Assembly: GCF_005222695.1 (NCBI RefSeq)
Contig: NZ_STGG01000041.1
Span: forward strand, 124,001 to 188,000
Source: Massilia sp. HP4
Lineage (GTDB): Bacteria > Pseudomonadota > Gammaproteobacteria > Burkholderiales > Burkholderiaceae_D
Reading direction: 5' to 3'
Length of the DNA: 64,000 bases
The notes under the pieces were generated by a model, which was given only the letters and a program-made list of their open reading frames with translations, was not told the DNA's origin and did not search any database. Shown piece after piece: positions 1-8,801 of the stretch (positions within the stretch are counted from its first letter, which is position 1; each line of letters opens with the position of its first letter). The position numbers and the translations under genes are program-made.

Positions 1-2
1 CC

Positions 3-365
3 GGCGCGCCTGAGGCGCGCATGATCGTGGTGGCCATCGACGACCGCCAGGCCTGCCTCACGATCGTGGAGATCGCCAAGGCCGAGTTTCCTCATATCCC
101 GGTGCTGGCGCGCGCCTTCGACCGAGAGCATGCCATCGAGCTGATACGCGCCGACGTCGACTGGCAGGTGCGCGAGACGGTGGAATCGGCCTTGTCGCTG
201 GCCAGCAAGGCGCTGGAACTGCTCGAACCGGACGCCCTGGTGCGCGCCCAGGTCATGGACACCGTGCGCCGGCGCGATGCCGAACGGCTGGCGATCCAGG
301 TCACCGAGGGGCTGTATGCGGCGCCGGGACTGGTCAGGAACAACGCGCCGGTACGGCCCGACTGA
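3..365 (+). CDS. KefB/KefC-type K+ efflux protein, C-terminal part (cut by left edge)
   Basis: The reading frame is open to the first complete codon of the window, so the ATG at 21 is probably internal and the true start lies to the left. What remains reads as the end of an RCK/TrkA-N nucleotide-binding domain: a strand (MIVVAIDD), then a helix and FPHIPVLARAFDREHA, then DVDWQVRETVESALSLA. This pattern is typical of the regulatory tail of glutathione-gated K+/H+ antiporters. The membrane part is not in the window. The final 30 residues carry no motif. Family assignment is good; the exact paralog (KefB, KefC or a simple CPA2 exchanger) cannot be decided from the tail. Confidence 0.75.
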   Translation, partial: GAPEARMIVVAIDDRQACLTIVEIAKAEFPHIPVLARAFDREHAIELIRADVDWQVRETVESALSLASKALELLEPDALVRAQVMDTVRRRDAERLAIQVTEGLYAAPGLVRNNAPVRPD

Positions 366-456
366 GCGCACGACCGGCCTGTCATATCGGTGACACGCAA
401 TGGCACTAGACTGGCATGGATTTTTCGCCATCCATCTTCTGCTTGAGGAGGCCGCC

Positions 457-1377
457 GTGCCCGCCGTCCAATCCACCGACCTCACCCAGCGCGTGCAGCG
501 CGACCTGACCGACAGCTACGACGAGGAACTCGAACTCGAGCTCGATGATCGCGACCTCGATCCCGAAACACTGCTGCCCTCGCCCACCCGCAGCGAGCAG
601 GAGAAAGAAGCCCGTCGCCAGTATTTCCATGAGCTGTTCCGCCTCCAGGCCGAGCTGGTCAAGCTGCAGGACTGGGTCGTGCACACCGGCCACAAGGTCG
701 TGATCCTGTTCGAAGGCCGCGACGCCGCCGGCAAGGGCGGCGTGATCAAGCGCATCGCCCAGCGTCTCAATCCCAGGGTCTGCCGGGTAGCCGCGCTGCC
801 GGCGCCGAACGACCGCGAACGCACCCAGTGGTACTTCCAGCGCTATGTGTCGCACCTGCCGGCGGCGGGCGAAATCGTGCTGTTCGACCGCAGCTGGTAC
901 AACCGGGCCGGGGTCGAGCGCGTGATGGGCTTTTGCACCGATGATCAGTACGATGAATTCTTCCAGACCGTGCCGGAATTCGAGCGCATGCTGGTGCGCT
1001 CCGGCATCCAGCTGATCAAGTACTGGTTCTCGATCTCGGACGAAGAACAGAATGCGCGCTTTCTAAGCCGCATCCACGATCCGCTCAAGCAGTGGAAGCT
1101 GAGTCCGATGGACCTCGAATCACGCCGGCGCTGGGAAGAATACACCCGGGCCAAGGAAATCATGCTCGAGCGGACCCATATCCCGGAGGCGCGCTGGTGG
1201 GTGGTGCAAGGCGTGGACAAGAAGCGCGCGCGGCTCAACTGCATCCATCACCTGCTGCAGCAGATGCCGTATGTCGAGGTCGACCGGCCGACGATCGAAT
1301 TGCCGGAGCGAGAGTATCACGACGATTATGTACGCAGGCCAGTGCCGCCGGAGATCATCGTGCCAGAGGTATTCTAG
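457..1377 (+). CDS. ppk2: Polyphosphate kinase 2 (PPK2 family)
   Basis: Transfers phosphate between polyphosphate and nucleotides in the cytosol. The 306-residue product has the PPK2 P-loop (FEGRDAAGKGG, about residues 83-93), the lid/Walker B region FDRSWYNRAGVERVMGF and the conserved KYWFSIS and W-x-LSPMDLESRRRW segments. This is a complete single-domain PPK2. I chose GTG at 457 because GAGGAG lies 6 nt upstream; the in-frame ATG at 400 has no ribosome-binding site and adds residues outside the family. The acidic N-terminus (a run of E, L and D) is unusual but not unknown. It converges on the histidine kinase gene with 27 nt between stops. Whether it favours ADP or GDP cannot be told here. 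Confidence 0.93.
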   Translation: MPAVQSTDLTQRVQRDLTDSYDEELELELDDRDLDPETLLPSPTRSEQEKEARRQYFHELFRLQAELVKLQDWVVHTGHKVVILFEGRDAAGKGGVIKRIAQRLNPRVCRVAALPAPNDRERTQWYFQRYVSHLPAAGEIVLFDRSWYNRAGVERVMGFCTDDQYDEFFQTVPEFERMLVRSGIQLIKYWFSISDEEQNARFLSRIHDPLKQWKLSPMDLESRRRWEEYTRAKEIMLERTHIPEARWWVVQGVDKKRARLNCIHHLLQQMPYVEVDRPTIELPEREYHDDYVRRPVPPEIIVPEVF

Positions 1378-1404
1378 CGCCTCCTGCAGACTGGCGCCAA
1401 CAGC

Positions 1405-2874
1405 TCAGCCGCGACCAGGCAAGCGAACCTGCGCCACCAGCCCACCTTGCGGATGGTTCGACAACTCCAGCCGCCCACCATGCGCCTCGACGATCCCGCG
1501 CGCAATACCCAGGCCCAGGCCCATGCCGCCGTCATTGGCGTCGCGCCCATGGGCGAGGCGCACATAGGGATCGAACAGGCTGGCCAGCGCGTCCTCGGGC
1601 ACGCCCGGACCGTGGTCGCGCACGGCGATCAGCACGCTGCCCGGCTCTTCGCGCGCCGCGATCTCGGCCCTCGCGCCGTAGTAAAGCGCATTGTCGAGCA
1701 GGTTGCCGAGCGCGCGCTTGAGCGCCAACGGCTTGCCGCGCACCACGATGCCGGACGGTTCATAGCCAACCTCGTGACCGGCCAACCGGGCGCTCTTGAC
1801 CATGCGGCCAAGCAGCGCGTCGAGCCGGATCTCGGCCGGGTTCTCGTGGATATCGCTGTCCTTCACGCACTGCAGCGCGCCCTTGACCATCATGTCCAGT
1901 TCGTCGAGGTCTTCCTCGAATTCGCCGCGCAGCGCCTCGTCGTCCAGCAGTTCGGCGCGCAGTTTCAGGCGCGTGATCGGGGTACGCAAGTCGTGCGAGA
2001 TCGAGATGAACAGGCGCTCGCGGTCCTCGATATACCGGCCGATGCGCTCGCGCATGGCGCCGAAGGCGCGCGCCGTATTGACGAACTCGCGGCTGCCGGT
2101 TTCGGGCAGCGGCGGACTGGCGTCGTCATGGCCCTGGCCAACGGCGGCAGCGGCATCGGACAATGCGGCCAGGGGCCGCGTGATCGAGCGCACCACCAGC
2201 AGGCACAGGATCAGCACCACCGCCAGCGACAGCGCCTGCGGCATCAATCGGTCCCAGCTGAACGGGTCGTTGCCGCTCAAGAAGTAAGGGTTGGGCATCA
2301 ATGCCGCCATGTACAGCCAGTTGCCCGGTTCGATCTCGGTCTGGATCACCAGGATCGGCGCCGGGTCGGGCTGCAGCAGCAGCACGTGCTGGACCCAGGC
2401 GTTCGGCAAGTCTTCCAGGCGCACGTCGTGCTCGGCCACCACCAGCCGGTCGGGCCAGGCGAAGGCCAGCCGGAAGCCCGGCGAATTCGGCAAGTCGCTC
2501 TTGAGCGTGGCGGCCACCGTGCCGATCACCTGGTCGGCCAGCGGATGCGGGGCGATGTGCTCGATCGGCACATAGGCGTGGTTCAGGTTGACGAAGAAGC
2601 GCGTGCCGCCCATCTCGCGCAGCTGCTGGATGATGAGGGCGCGGTAGGCCGGCGGCAGGCTGCGAAAGAAGCGGATCGCGCCGGCCGCGCTGTGCGCCAC
2701 ATACCTGGCCGACGACTGCGCCTCCACCTGCGATTTGTAGCGCAGTTGGCTGGCCCAGATCGTGCTGGCCGCCACTTGCGTCACCAACAGGCCCGCCGCC
2801 ATCACCAGCATCAGGCGGCCCAGCAGCGAGGCCGGCACCAGGCGCCGCAGCCAGGGCTTCATGTGGCTAGACAC
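1405..2874 (-). CDS. Sensor histidine kinase (EnvZ-like) of the sugar-locus two-component system
   Basis: Membrane kinase partner of the response regulator encoded just upstream. Order: short cytoplasmic tail, TM1 (about residues 18-38), a periplasmic sensor of about 165 residues, TM2 (about 210-230), HAMP, H-box SISHDLRTPITRLKLRAELL, N-box LGNLLDNALYYG, and G-boxes RDHGPGVP and GMGLGLGIAR. All catalytic boxes are intact. The GTG at 2874 overlaps the regulator's stop by 8 nt; ATG at 2862 is an alternative start and neither has a clear SD, so translation is probably coupled. It is third in an operon behind a sugar-binding protein, which makes the binding protein a candidate co-sensor, as in other systems where a periplasmic receptor talks to a kinase. 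That link is inference. Confidence 0.92.
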   Translation of the reverse strand: MSSHMKPWLRRLVPASLLGRLMLVMAAGLLVTQVAASTIWASQLRYKSQVEAQSSARYVAHSAAGAIRFFRSLPPAYRALIIQQLREMGGTRFFVNLNHAYVPIEHIAPHPLADQVIGTVAATLKSDLPNSPGFRLAFAWPDRLVVAEHDVRLEDLPNAWVQHVLLLQPDPAPILVIQTEIEPGNWLYMAALMPNPYFLSGNDPFSWDRLMPQALSLAVVLILCLLVVRSITRPLAALSDAAAAVGQGHDDASPPLPETGSREFVNTARAFGAMRERIGRYIEDRERLFISISHDLRTPITRLKLRAELLDDEALRGEFEEDLDELDMMVKGALQCVKDSDIHENPAEIRLDALLGRMVKSARLAGHEVGYEPSGIVVRGKPLALKRALGNLLDNALYYGARAEIAAREEPGSVLIAVRDHGPGVPEDALASLFDPYVRLAHGRDANDGGMGLGLGIARGIVEAHGGRLELSNHPQGGLVAQVRLPGRG

Positions 2875-3574
2875 TCGACACGCTGACGTCGGCCGAGAAC
2901 ACGTAGCCGGCCCCGCGCACGGTCTTGATCAGGGCCGGCTGCTTGCCGTCGTCGTGCAGGCGCAGCCGCAGGCGGCTGATCTGGACGTCGAGCGAACGGT
3001 CCATCGGTCCCGAGTCGCGCCCGCGGGTTTCCTCGCACAACAGGCTGCGGTCGAGGATGATGCCGGGATGCTCGACGAAATACTTCAGCAGCTGGAAATC
3101 GAGCCCGGTCAGCGCTACCTGCTCGCCCTCGGGATCGAGCACCTTGCGCTCCATGAGGTCGAGGGTAAAGCCGACGAAGCGGTAGTAGCGCGCGGCCGGC
3201 GCCTCCACCGCCGAGCGGCGCAGGATCGCCTTGATGCGGGCCAGCAGCTCGCGCGGGCTGTAGGGCTTGGCGATATAGTCGTCGGCGCCCAGCTCGAGGC
3301 CGACGATGCGGTCGGTCTCGTCCGAGCTGGCGGTCAGCATGATGATCGGTACATTCGAGCGCTGGCGCACCTGGCGGCACAGCATGAAGCCGTCGGTGTC
3401 GGGCAGCATCACGTCCAGGATCACCAGCGACAGGGCGTCGGCCTGGGCGGCCAGCGCAGCCAGGAAGCTCTCGCCGTCGTGCGACAGGATCACCTCGTAC
3501 TGGTTCTTCTCCAGGTAGGTCTTGAGCAGTTCACGGGTCTTCTGGTCATCGTCCACGATCAGTATCTTGCGCAC
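2867..3574 (-). CDS. OmpR/PhoB-family response regulator
   Basis: DNA-binding partner of the adjacent kinase. Receiver domain with KILIVDDD, phospho-acceptor Asp in VILDVMLPD, Thr in IIMLTASS and Lys in YIAKPYSPREL, followed by a winged helix ending in IKTVRGAGYVF. The start is GTG at 3574, with GGAG 6 nt upstream; this start lies inside the 3' end of the sugar-binding-protein gene (29-nt overlap), so the three genes form one operon. The family usually binds direct repeats spaced by one helical turn. The repeated 16-mer upstream of nagX and the TonB receptor has that form and is a candidate target. Similar regulator pairs (GltR-type) control sugar uptake in pseudomonads. Confidence 0.93.
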   Translation of the reverse strand: MRKILIVDDDQKTRELLKTYLEKNQYEVILSHDGESFLAALAAQADALSLVILDVMLPDTDGFMLCRQVRQRSNVPIIMLTASSDETDRIVGLELGADDYIAKPYSPRELLARIKAILRRSAVEAPAARYYRFVGFTLDLMERKVLDPEGEQVALTGLDFQLLKYFVEHPGIILDRSLLCEETRGRDSGPMDRSLDVQISRLRLRLHDDGKQPALIKTVRGAGYVFSADVSVSSV

Positions 3575-4853
3575 CTGCCACTCCAAGAGGTTTGAGATTG
3601 AATAGCCTGAACAGCGCGCCGAGACGGCGCTGGGCCTGGGCCGGCGGAACGGCGTCGTCCAAAAAGAAGCGGTGCACCTCGGCGATGATGGCGTCGCGGC
3701 TGGCTTCGTCCAGGGCCATGCGGTGCACCAGGCTGGGCGCCTGCACCGCGGAGCCCCTGGCGAACACCGTCCACGACTGGCGCGCGCAGCTGTCCATCGC
3801 GCCTGGGTCGGCGTCGCGCCGCACCGGCACCCCGCCCTTGAGCGCATTGAAGCCGGCCTGCACGCCTGGCGTCACCATCAGCCGCGCCATCTTTTCCTGG
3901 GCCGCCATCTGGCGGTAGTCGCCGGCGAACATGGCCAGCGTATCGACGCTGTACAGGTGGTAGTCGGCGGTGCCGGGCGCCGCCGCGCAGCCGAAGTCGC
4001 GGTCGGGCAAGGCCTTGAACTCGGCCAGCTCGGCCTTGGCCCAATCGCCCATGATCATCATGCCGGCCTGGCCGCGCGCAAAGCGCCGCACGACTTCGGG
4101 CCAGGGCCGCTCGTCGAGTTCTTCGCGCAGCCAGCCCTTGATGGTGCGCAGGCGCTGCAAGGCCTCATGGGTGCGCCGGTCCGCGGCCGCTGCCGGGCTG
4201 CGCTGCACGAACAGTTCGCGGTAGAAGGCCGGGCCGCTTTCGGCCAGCACCAGGTTCTCGAACAGCGCCGCCACTTGCCAGGCCTCGCTGCTCTGGGCCA
4301 GCGGAGCCACTCCGGCCGCGCGCAGGCGGCGCGCCACGTGCTCGAAGTCGCGCCAGGTCACGGGCGGCTTCAAGCCCAGGCGGGCGAACAGCGGGCGGTT
4401 GTAGTACAGCGTATTGACGCGATGAATACCGAGGGGAGCCGCCACCACGTGGCGCCGGTGTACCACGAGTTGCCCGATGGTCGGGAACAGGAAACCGCGC
4501 CAGTCGCCGTCATCGGCCACGTTATCGAGTTCGAGCAGCAGGCCCAGGTCGGCCCATTCGGCGATCGAAGGGCCGATCAGCTGGGTCACTTCAGGGGCGT
4601 CGCCGGCCAGCACCCTGCCCTTGAGGACCTTGCCGGCGCCCAGCCCGGCGCCGCCGGGAATGGCGGCGTCCTGCCACGCAATGCCTTCGCCGGCCAGGGT
4701 CGATGCCAGCAGGTCGGCGGCCTTGCGTTCGCTGGGCGAGGTCCACCAGTGCAGCACCTGCAGGCCAGGACGGTCGGCTGCCGGCGTGGCGGCGCAGGTG
4801 CCGGCCAGGAGCAACGCCCCCATCATGACACCCAGCCAGATCACCTTCTTCAT
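3546..4853 (-). CDS. Periplasmic sugar-binding protein (ABC family 1) without ABC partners
   Basis: A 435-residue precursor. The signal peptide is MKKVIWLGVMMGALLLAG followed by Cys, so a lipoprotein or a conventional Sec cleavage near CAATPAA are both possible. The mature part has the family pattern (VLHWWTSPSE, GIHRVNTLYYN, GMMIMGDWAKAE) and resembles glucose/mannose-binding GtsA-type proteins. No permease or ATPase gene is near. Its 3' end overlaps the response-regulator gene by 29 nt, so it is expressed with the two-component system. I infer a role in signal detection rather than, or as well as, transport. I chose ATG at 4853 because an upstream in-frame start (4886) would break the signal peptide. 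Confidence 0.9.
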   Translation of the reverse strand: MKKVIWLGVMMGALLLAGTCAATPAADRPGLQVLHWWTSPSERKAADLLASTLAGEGIAWQDAAIPGGAGLGAGKVLKGRVLAGDAPEVTQLIGPSIAEWADLGLLLELDNVADDGDWRGFLFPTIGQLVVHRRHVVAAPLGIHRVNTLYYNRPLFARLGLKPPVTWRDFEHVARRLRAAGVAPLAQSSEAWQVAALFENLVLAESGPAFYRELFVQRSPAAAADRRTHEALQRLRTIKGWLREELDERPWPEVVRRFARGQAGMMIMGDWAKAELAEFKALPDRDFGCAAAPGTADYHLYSVDTLAMFAGDYRQMAAQEKMARLMVTPGVQAGFNALKGGVPVRRDADPGAMDSCARQSWTVFARGSAVQAPSLVHRMALDEASRDAIIAEVHRFFLDDAVPPAQAQRRLGALFRLFNLKPLGVAGAQDTDRGR

Positions 4854-4923
4854 CGACGCATCCACCAACGGTCCCGCTGAAAGCACCGACTATATAGCAC
4901 GGTCGGCAAATTCGGCAAGGGCG

Positions 4924-7482
4924 CTAGCGCCGTTCGATGCTCGCGACCTGCCCCATCCTGCCATTGCGGTCGAAGGCGGCGGCGCGGATCGTGCCGCGCA
5001 CGGCGATCGGGCCGTTCACCACCGGGCTGCCGGCGGTCGGCACGCTGCCGTCGACCGTGTAGCGCAGGGTCATCCCGGGCAGCACGTGGTTGACCCTCAC
5101 CTGCCCGCCCTCTTCGATCATGCCGGGCGGCGCGATGCGGTAGGCGACCTTCGAGCCGTCCAGGTCGAGGCGCGGCAGCACGCGCTGGCCGAGGGCATTG
5201 ACGAAACCGGTCCAGGCGCCGCGGTGCAGCAGCGCGGCCCTGGCCGCGTCACTTTCCGTCGCCCAGGCCGGATCCGGCGCCCAGCCGCGCTCGGCCACCG
5301 CCACCAGGCGCGGCATCACCAGGTAGTCGATGCGTGCCGGGTCGCGCACGGTTTCGACGAACAGATTGGCCTGCAGGCCGCGCACGCGGCGCTTGCCGTA
5401 GTCGGTCAGGCGGTCCTTGCCGATGCGCGATGCCTCCGGGGCGTTCTTGTTGATGTCGAGCGGGATGAAGTCGTGCACCGTGTCCAGTTCGACGTAGGCG
5501 CCCCAGTTCACGCCATGCTCGTCGGGATTGGCGTTGTGCGCCATGTCCATGTACATGCGGGTCACCGGCGTCAATACGATGTCGTAGCCGGCGTTGGCCA
5601 GGCGATAGGCCAGGTCTTCGTTGCCGACCGTGTTGTTCCACACATAGGCCGAGAAGCCGCGCTCCGGGAAGCGCGGATTGGGGATCAGCTTCGGGCGGCC
5701 ATCGAGCATCGTCTGGCGCGCGGCCAGCTCTTCCCAACCCGACATGAACAGGCCGTGCTGGCGCATGATCTTGTCCACGCGATCGTAGAAATAATCCCAC
5801 AGGTCGACCACGGTCTCGAGATTATGCTTCTTCATCATCGCCGCGCTGACGGGCGACTTTTCCCAGGCGCCGTGGGCCAGCTCGTCGCCGCCCATGTGGA
5901 TGGTCGACAACGGCACGCCGGCCTCGCGGTGCAGCGCCACCACTTCGCGCACCACGTGCTCGATGAAGGTGTAGCTCGATTCATGGCCCGGGTTGATCAC
6001 ATTGTCGCCGAACAGCTGCGGCGAGTTGTACACCGAGCGGTCCTCGAGGTCGTTGAGCAGGTATTTCGAGTAGTCCTTGTCGCCGGCCGCCTTCAGGCGG
6101 TGGTAGCGCGATTCCATCGCCTGGACGGCGGCGCGCGCGTGGCCCGGCATCTCGATCTCGGGGATGACCTCGATATGGCGCGCCTGCGCGTAGCGCAGGA
6201 TTTCCTTGTACTCGTCGCGGGTAAAGTAGCCGCTGCCGCTGGGATCCTTCGGGTCGGGGCCCGAACCGTAGGCCGGCTGCAGGCGCACGCCCGGTTTCGC
6301 GGCGTGGCCGCGCACCGCGCCGATGTCGGTCAGCTCGGGCAGGCCGGCGATCTCGAGGCGCCAGCCTTCGTCGTCGGTCAGGTGGAAGTGGAACTTGTTC
6401 AGCTTGAAGCGCGCCATCAGGTCGAGCCATTTGAACACCGTTTCCTTGCCGTGGAAGTTGCGCGACACGTCGAGCATGAAGCCGCGGTAGCCGAAGCGCG
6501 GGGCGTCGACGATGGTCAGCTCGGGCAGCGCCGGCGACTTGGCGCCGGGCAGCGGCATCAGGTCGCGCAGCGACTGCAGGCCATGGGCCACGCCGGCCGC
6601 GCTATTGCCGACGATGGCGATGCCGCCGTTGGCGGCGATGCTCAGCCGGTAGGCTTCGGGCGAGGTTTGGCCGGGAACGTTGCCTATTGAGAGGCGCAGC
6701 GCCGGACCGCCACTGGCGGGCAGGCTGGATGGGAATAGCGAGCGCGCCAGCGCCGCTTCGTTGGCCAGGGTCGGCGGCGCGTCGATCTTCGGCAAGCCCT
6801 TGAGCGCCAGCGTGCCCTTGCCGGCATCGAGCCGCAGCGGCGTCGGCAAGACCTTCGGCACCGCGGCGGCCGGCAGCAATTCGGTGCGCGCATTGCGCTG
6901 GTAAGTGTCTTGCGGGGTAACCAGCGAATGCGGGCTGTCCTTGACGCCGGCCTGGGGCGGCTGCGCCAGCGGCACGACCTGGTAGTCGAGCGCGACGCCG
7001 GTGTCCGGCGCAGCGTCATATACCAGGTAGGGGCCGGACGGCGCTTTCGACGAGGTATAGACCGAGTCCGAATGCTGGTAGTTGAACTCGATCGCCTGGC
7101 CCGGGGCGAGTCCCTTGAAGCCTGGCCCCGGATACAGGCGGAACAGGCCGCCGGCGATCTGTTCGAGCTGGAGGCCGCCCGACTGCACGCCCTTGGGCAT
7201 GCGGTCGATGGCATTGAAGTAGAGCGACCATCCCTGCGCCGGCAAGGCCTGGGCGTCGCGGTTGGTCAGGGTGAAGCGCGCCGGCGAACTGCCCTTCGGC
7301 AGCTGTGCGCTCGCCACGGGGCGCTGCAGCTCCCATTCCAGGTGCAGCTTGGCGCCATTGGCCACGGCAGTGGCGGCTGCGGGCGCTGCCTGCGCCAGCG
7401 CCTGCGCCGGCATGGCAAATGCGACCAGCGCCGCCATCAAGGTCGACGCCACCGCGCCGCCATATTTATTTGTTTTACCCAA
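4924..7482 (-). CDS. Beta-N-acetylhexosaminidase, GH20 (chitobiase type)
   Basis: Releases N-acetylglucosamine from the non-reducing ends of chitin oligomers, probably in the periplasm or at the outer surface. Domains in order: signal peptide (ending PAQALA), CHB/HEX N-terminal carbohydrate-binding domain, GH20 domain 2, the (beta/alpha)8 catalytic barrel, and a C-terminal Ig-like domain with TLRYTVDGSVPT. The catalytic pair is in IHMGGDELAHGAW, Asp533-Glu534 by my count. Substrate residues such as the Trp in YVWNNTVG are also present. I chose TTG at 7482 because GGGAGA lies 5 nt upstream; the TTG at 7506 has no SD. At about 852 residues it matches Vibrio/Serratia chitobiases. It gives the locus its likely substrate. 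Confidence 0.93.
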   Translation of the reverse strand: MGKTNKYGGAVASTLMAALVAFAMPAQALAQAAPAAATAVANGAKLHLEWELQRPVASAQLPKGSSPARFTLTNRDAQALPAQGWSLYFNAIDRMPKGVQSGGLQLEQIAGGLFRLYPGPGFKGLAPGQAIEFNYQHSDSVYTSSKAPSGPYLVYDAAPDTGVALDYQVVPLAQPPQAGVKDSPHSLVTPQDTYQRNARTELLPAAAVPKVLPTPLRLDAGKGTLALKGLPKIDAPPTLANEAALARSLFPSSLPASGGPALRLSIGNVPGQTSPEAYRLSIAANGGIAIVGNSAAGVAHGLQSLRDLMPLPGAKSPALPELTIVDAPRFGYRGFMLDVSRNFHGKETVFKWLDLMARFKLNKFHFHLTDDEGWRLEIAGLPELTDIGAVRGHAAKPGVRLQPAYGSGPDPKDPSGSGYFTRDEYKEILRYAQARHIEVIPEIEMPGHARAAVQAMESRYHRLKAAGDKDYSKYLLNDLEDRSVYNSPQLFGDNVINPGHESSYTFIEHVVREVVALHREAGVPLSTIHMGGDELAHGAWEKSPVSAAMMKKHNLETVVDLWDYFYDRVDKIMRQHGLFMSGWEELAARQTMLDGRPKLIPNPRFPERGFSAYVWNNTVGNEDLAYRLANAGYDIVLTPVTRMYMDMAHNANPDEHGVNWGAYVELDTVHDFIPLDINKNAPEASRIGKDRLTDYGKRRVRGLQANLFVETVRDPARIDYLVMPRLVAVAERGWAPDPAWATESDAARAALLHRGAWTGFVNALGQRVLPRLDLDGSKVAYRIAPPGMIEEGGQVRVNHVLPGMTLRYTVDGSVPTAGSPVVNGPIAVRGTIRAAAFDRNGRMGQVASIERR

Positions 7483-7535
7483 GAGTGTCTCCCATTTGCG
7501 CAGCAAGGCTGCCCATCACAATCACACCGGCGAAG

Positions 7536-7549
7536 GCACCGACCGGTGC
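7536..7549. promoter_or_regulatory. 14-bp near-perfect palindrome between binding-protein and hexosaminidase genes
   Basis: GCACCGACCGGTGC has two 6-bp arms (GCACCG/CGGTGC) around 2 bp. It lies 5 nt after the stop of the second binding-protein gene and 54 nt before the hexosaminidase start. No T-run follows in the direction of transcription, so it is not a convincing terminator. It could be an operator or a processing hairpin. I have no matching copy elsewhere. Confidence 0.3.
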
Positions 7550-7553
7550 GGCG

Positions 7554-8801
7554 TTATTTTTGCCTTGGTGTATACCATTTGGCAAATCCTTCCTGCAGCC
7601 TGGCCGCGCCTTCCTTCGGCGCCAGGCTGCCATTCAATACCTGCGACGTCACCTTCCACAACTCGATTTCCATGCTCGGCTGGCCGCGATTGAGCACCTG
7701 CGCATTGACGCGGATGGTCGACGCGCAGCGCTTGCGCCACTCGGCCATCTGCTTGGCCACCGGGTCGCGCACCGCGATCAGGTGGTGCGACAGGGTGAAG
7801 AAGCCGGTCAGCCGGTTGGTGTACAGGTCGGCGAATTCCTGCGAGCCCACCCAGGCCATGAATTTATAGGCGTCTTCCTTGTTCCTGGAATTGCGGTTCA
7901 CGCCCAGTCCCAGGTCCATATGGTCCGAGATATGGCAGGCCGCGCCTTCGCGCGGCACCGGCGGCGGGAACACCCCCAGCGACAGCCCCGGCGTGCGGCT
8001 GAAATGCGCGATGTCCCACGAGCCGGCCGGATAGATCGCCGCCCCGCCGGAGGCGAACCTGGCCTGGCTGGCGGCATAGGTCTGCCTGGCGGCGCCCGAT
8101 GGCAGGTAGCGGCCCATGCGCGCGGTAAACGCGAGCGCATCGACGTAAGGCTGGTCGGTGAGCCTGGCGCGGCCGGCGATCAGGGCCTTGCGCCCCTCTT
8201 CGCCGCGCCAGAAGTTGGGCCCGATATTCGTGTAGACGATCTGGCTCGATTCCCACTGCTCGGCCGTGCCCAGCGCCAGCGGCGTGACGCCCGCCTTCTT
8301 GAGCACATCGAGCACGCGGAAGAAATCGTCCGCCGTGCGCGGCGGTTGCAGGTCGAGCCGCCGGAAGATGTCCTTGTTGTAGAAGAAACCGTGGATGACC
8401 GACGCCACCGGCATGCAGAAGGTGTCCTTGCCGTCGTCGGTCTGCCAGGCCACCAGGCTCGGGGCATCGAAGTTCTGCAGCCCCGGCTTGCCGTCCAGCC
8501 GGTCGAGGTGGCCGCCCTGGTACAGGGCCAGCGACAGGTCGAACGGCCGGCACGCGATCAGGTCGCCCGCCGTGCCCTTGGCCAGGCGTTCGCCGAGGGC
8601 GGCGTCGTAGCCGGTGGGCGCGGTCGGCGCGAACGTCACCTTGACGTCGGGATGGTGGCGCGCGAAGGCCGGCAGCAAGACGTTTTCCCACAAGGCCTTG
8701 TCGTCCGCGCGCCAGCTCTCGATCACCAGGGCGCCGGCGCCGGCCGGCAAGGCGGCCCCCGCCAGCACCGCGCCGAGCAGCCGCTTGGAGAGCCGCCTCA
8801 C
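7554..8801 (-). CDS. Second periplasmic sugar-binding protein (ABC family 1), no ABC partners
   Basis: A 415-residue protein with a Sec signal peptide (RRLSKRLLGAVLAGAALPAGAGA) and a family 1 binding fold: LVIESWRADDKALWENVLLPAF, GFFYNKDIFRRLDLQPPRTADDF and YPAGSWDIAHF. The start is GTG at 8801, with AAGGAG 8 nt upstream, and it overlaps the MFS stop codon (GTGA). So it is translated right after the MFS transporter rather than after an ABC permease. A binding protein paired with an MFS carrier is odd; it may feed the sensor kinase of the locus, help the large loop of the MFS protein, or use a shared ABC system elsewhere. All three are inferences. The long open frame upstream of 8801 in this frame is antisense noise. 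Confidence 0.88.
   Translation of the reverse strand: MRRLSKRLLGAVLAGAALPAGAGALVIESWRADDKALWENVLLPAFARHHPDVKVTFAPTAPTGYDAALGERLAKGTAGDLIACRPFDLSLALYQGGHLDRLDGKPGLQNFDAPSLVAWQTDDGKDTFCMPVASVIHGFFYNKDIFRRLDLQPPRTADDFFRVLDVLKKAGVTPLALGTAEQWESSQIVYTNIGPNFWRGEEGRKALIAGRARLTDQPYVDALAFTARMGRYLPSGAARQTYAASQARFASGGAAIYPAGSWDIAHFSRTPGLSLGVFPPPVPREGAACHISDHMDLGLGVNRNSRNKEDAYKFMAWVGSQEFADLYTNRLTGFFTLSHHLIAVRDPVAKQMAEWRKRCASTIRVNAQVLNRGQPSMEIELWKVTSQVLNGSLAPKEGAARLQEGFAKWYTPRQK

Noticed and set aside
1447..2886. 479-codon plus-strand frame opposite the histidine kinase
   Set aside because: A GC-bias shadow of the kinase gene, rich in Arg, His and Gln, with no recognisable domain or SD.
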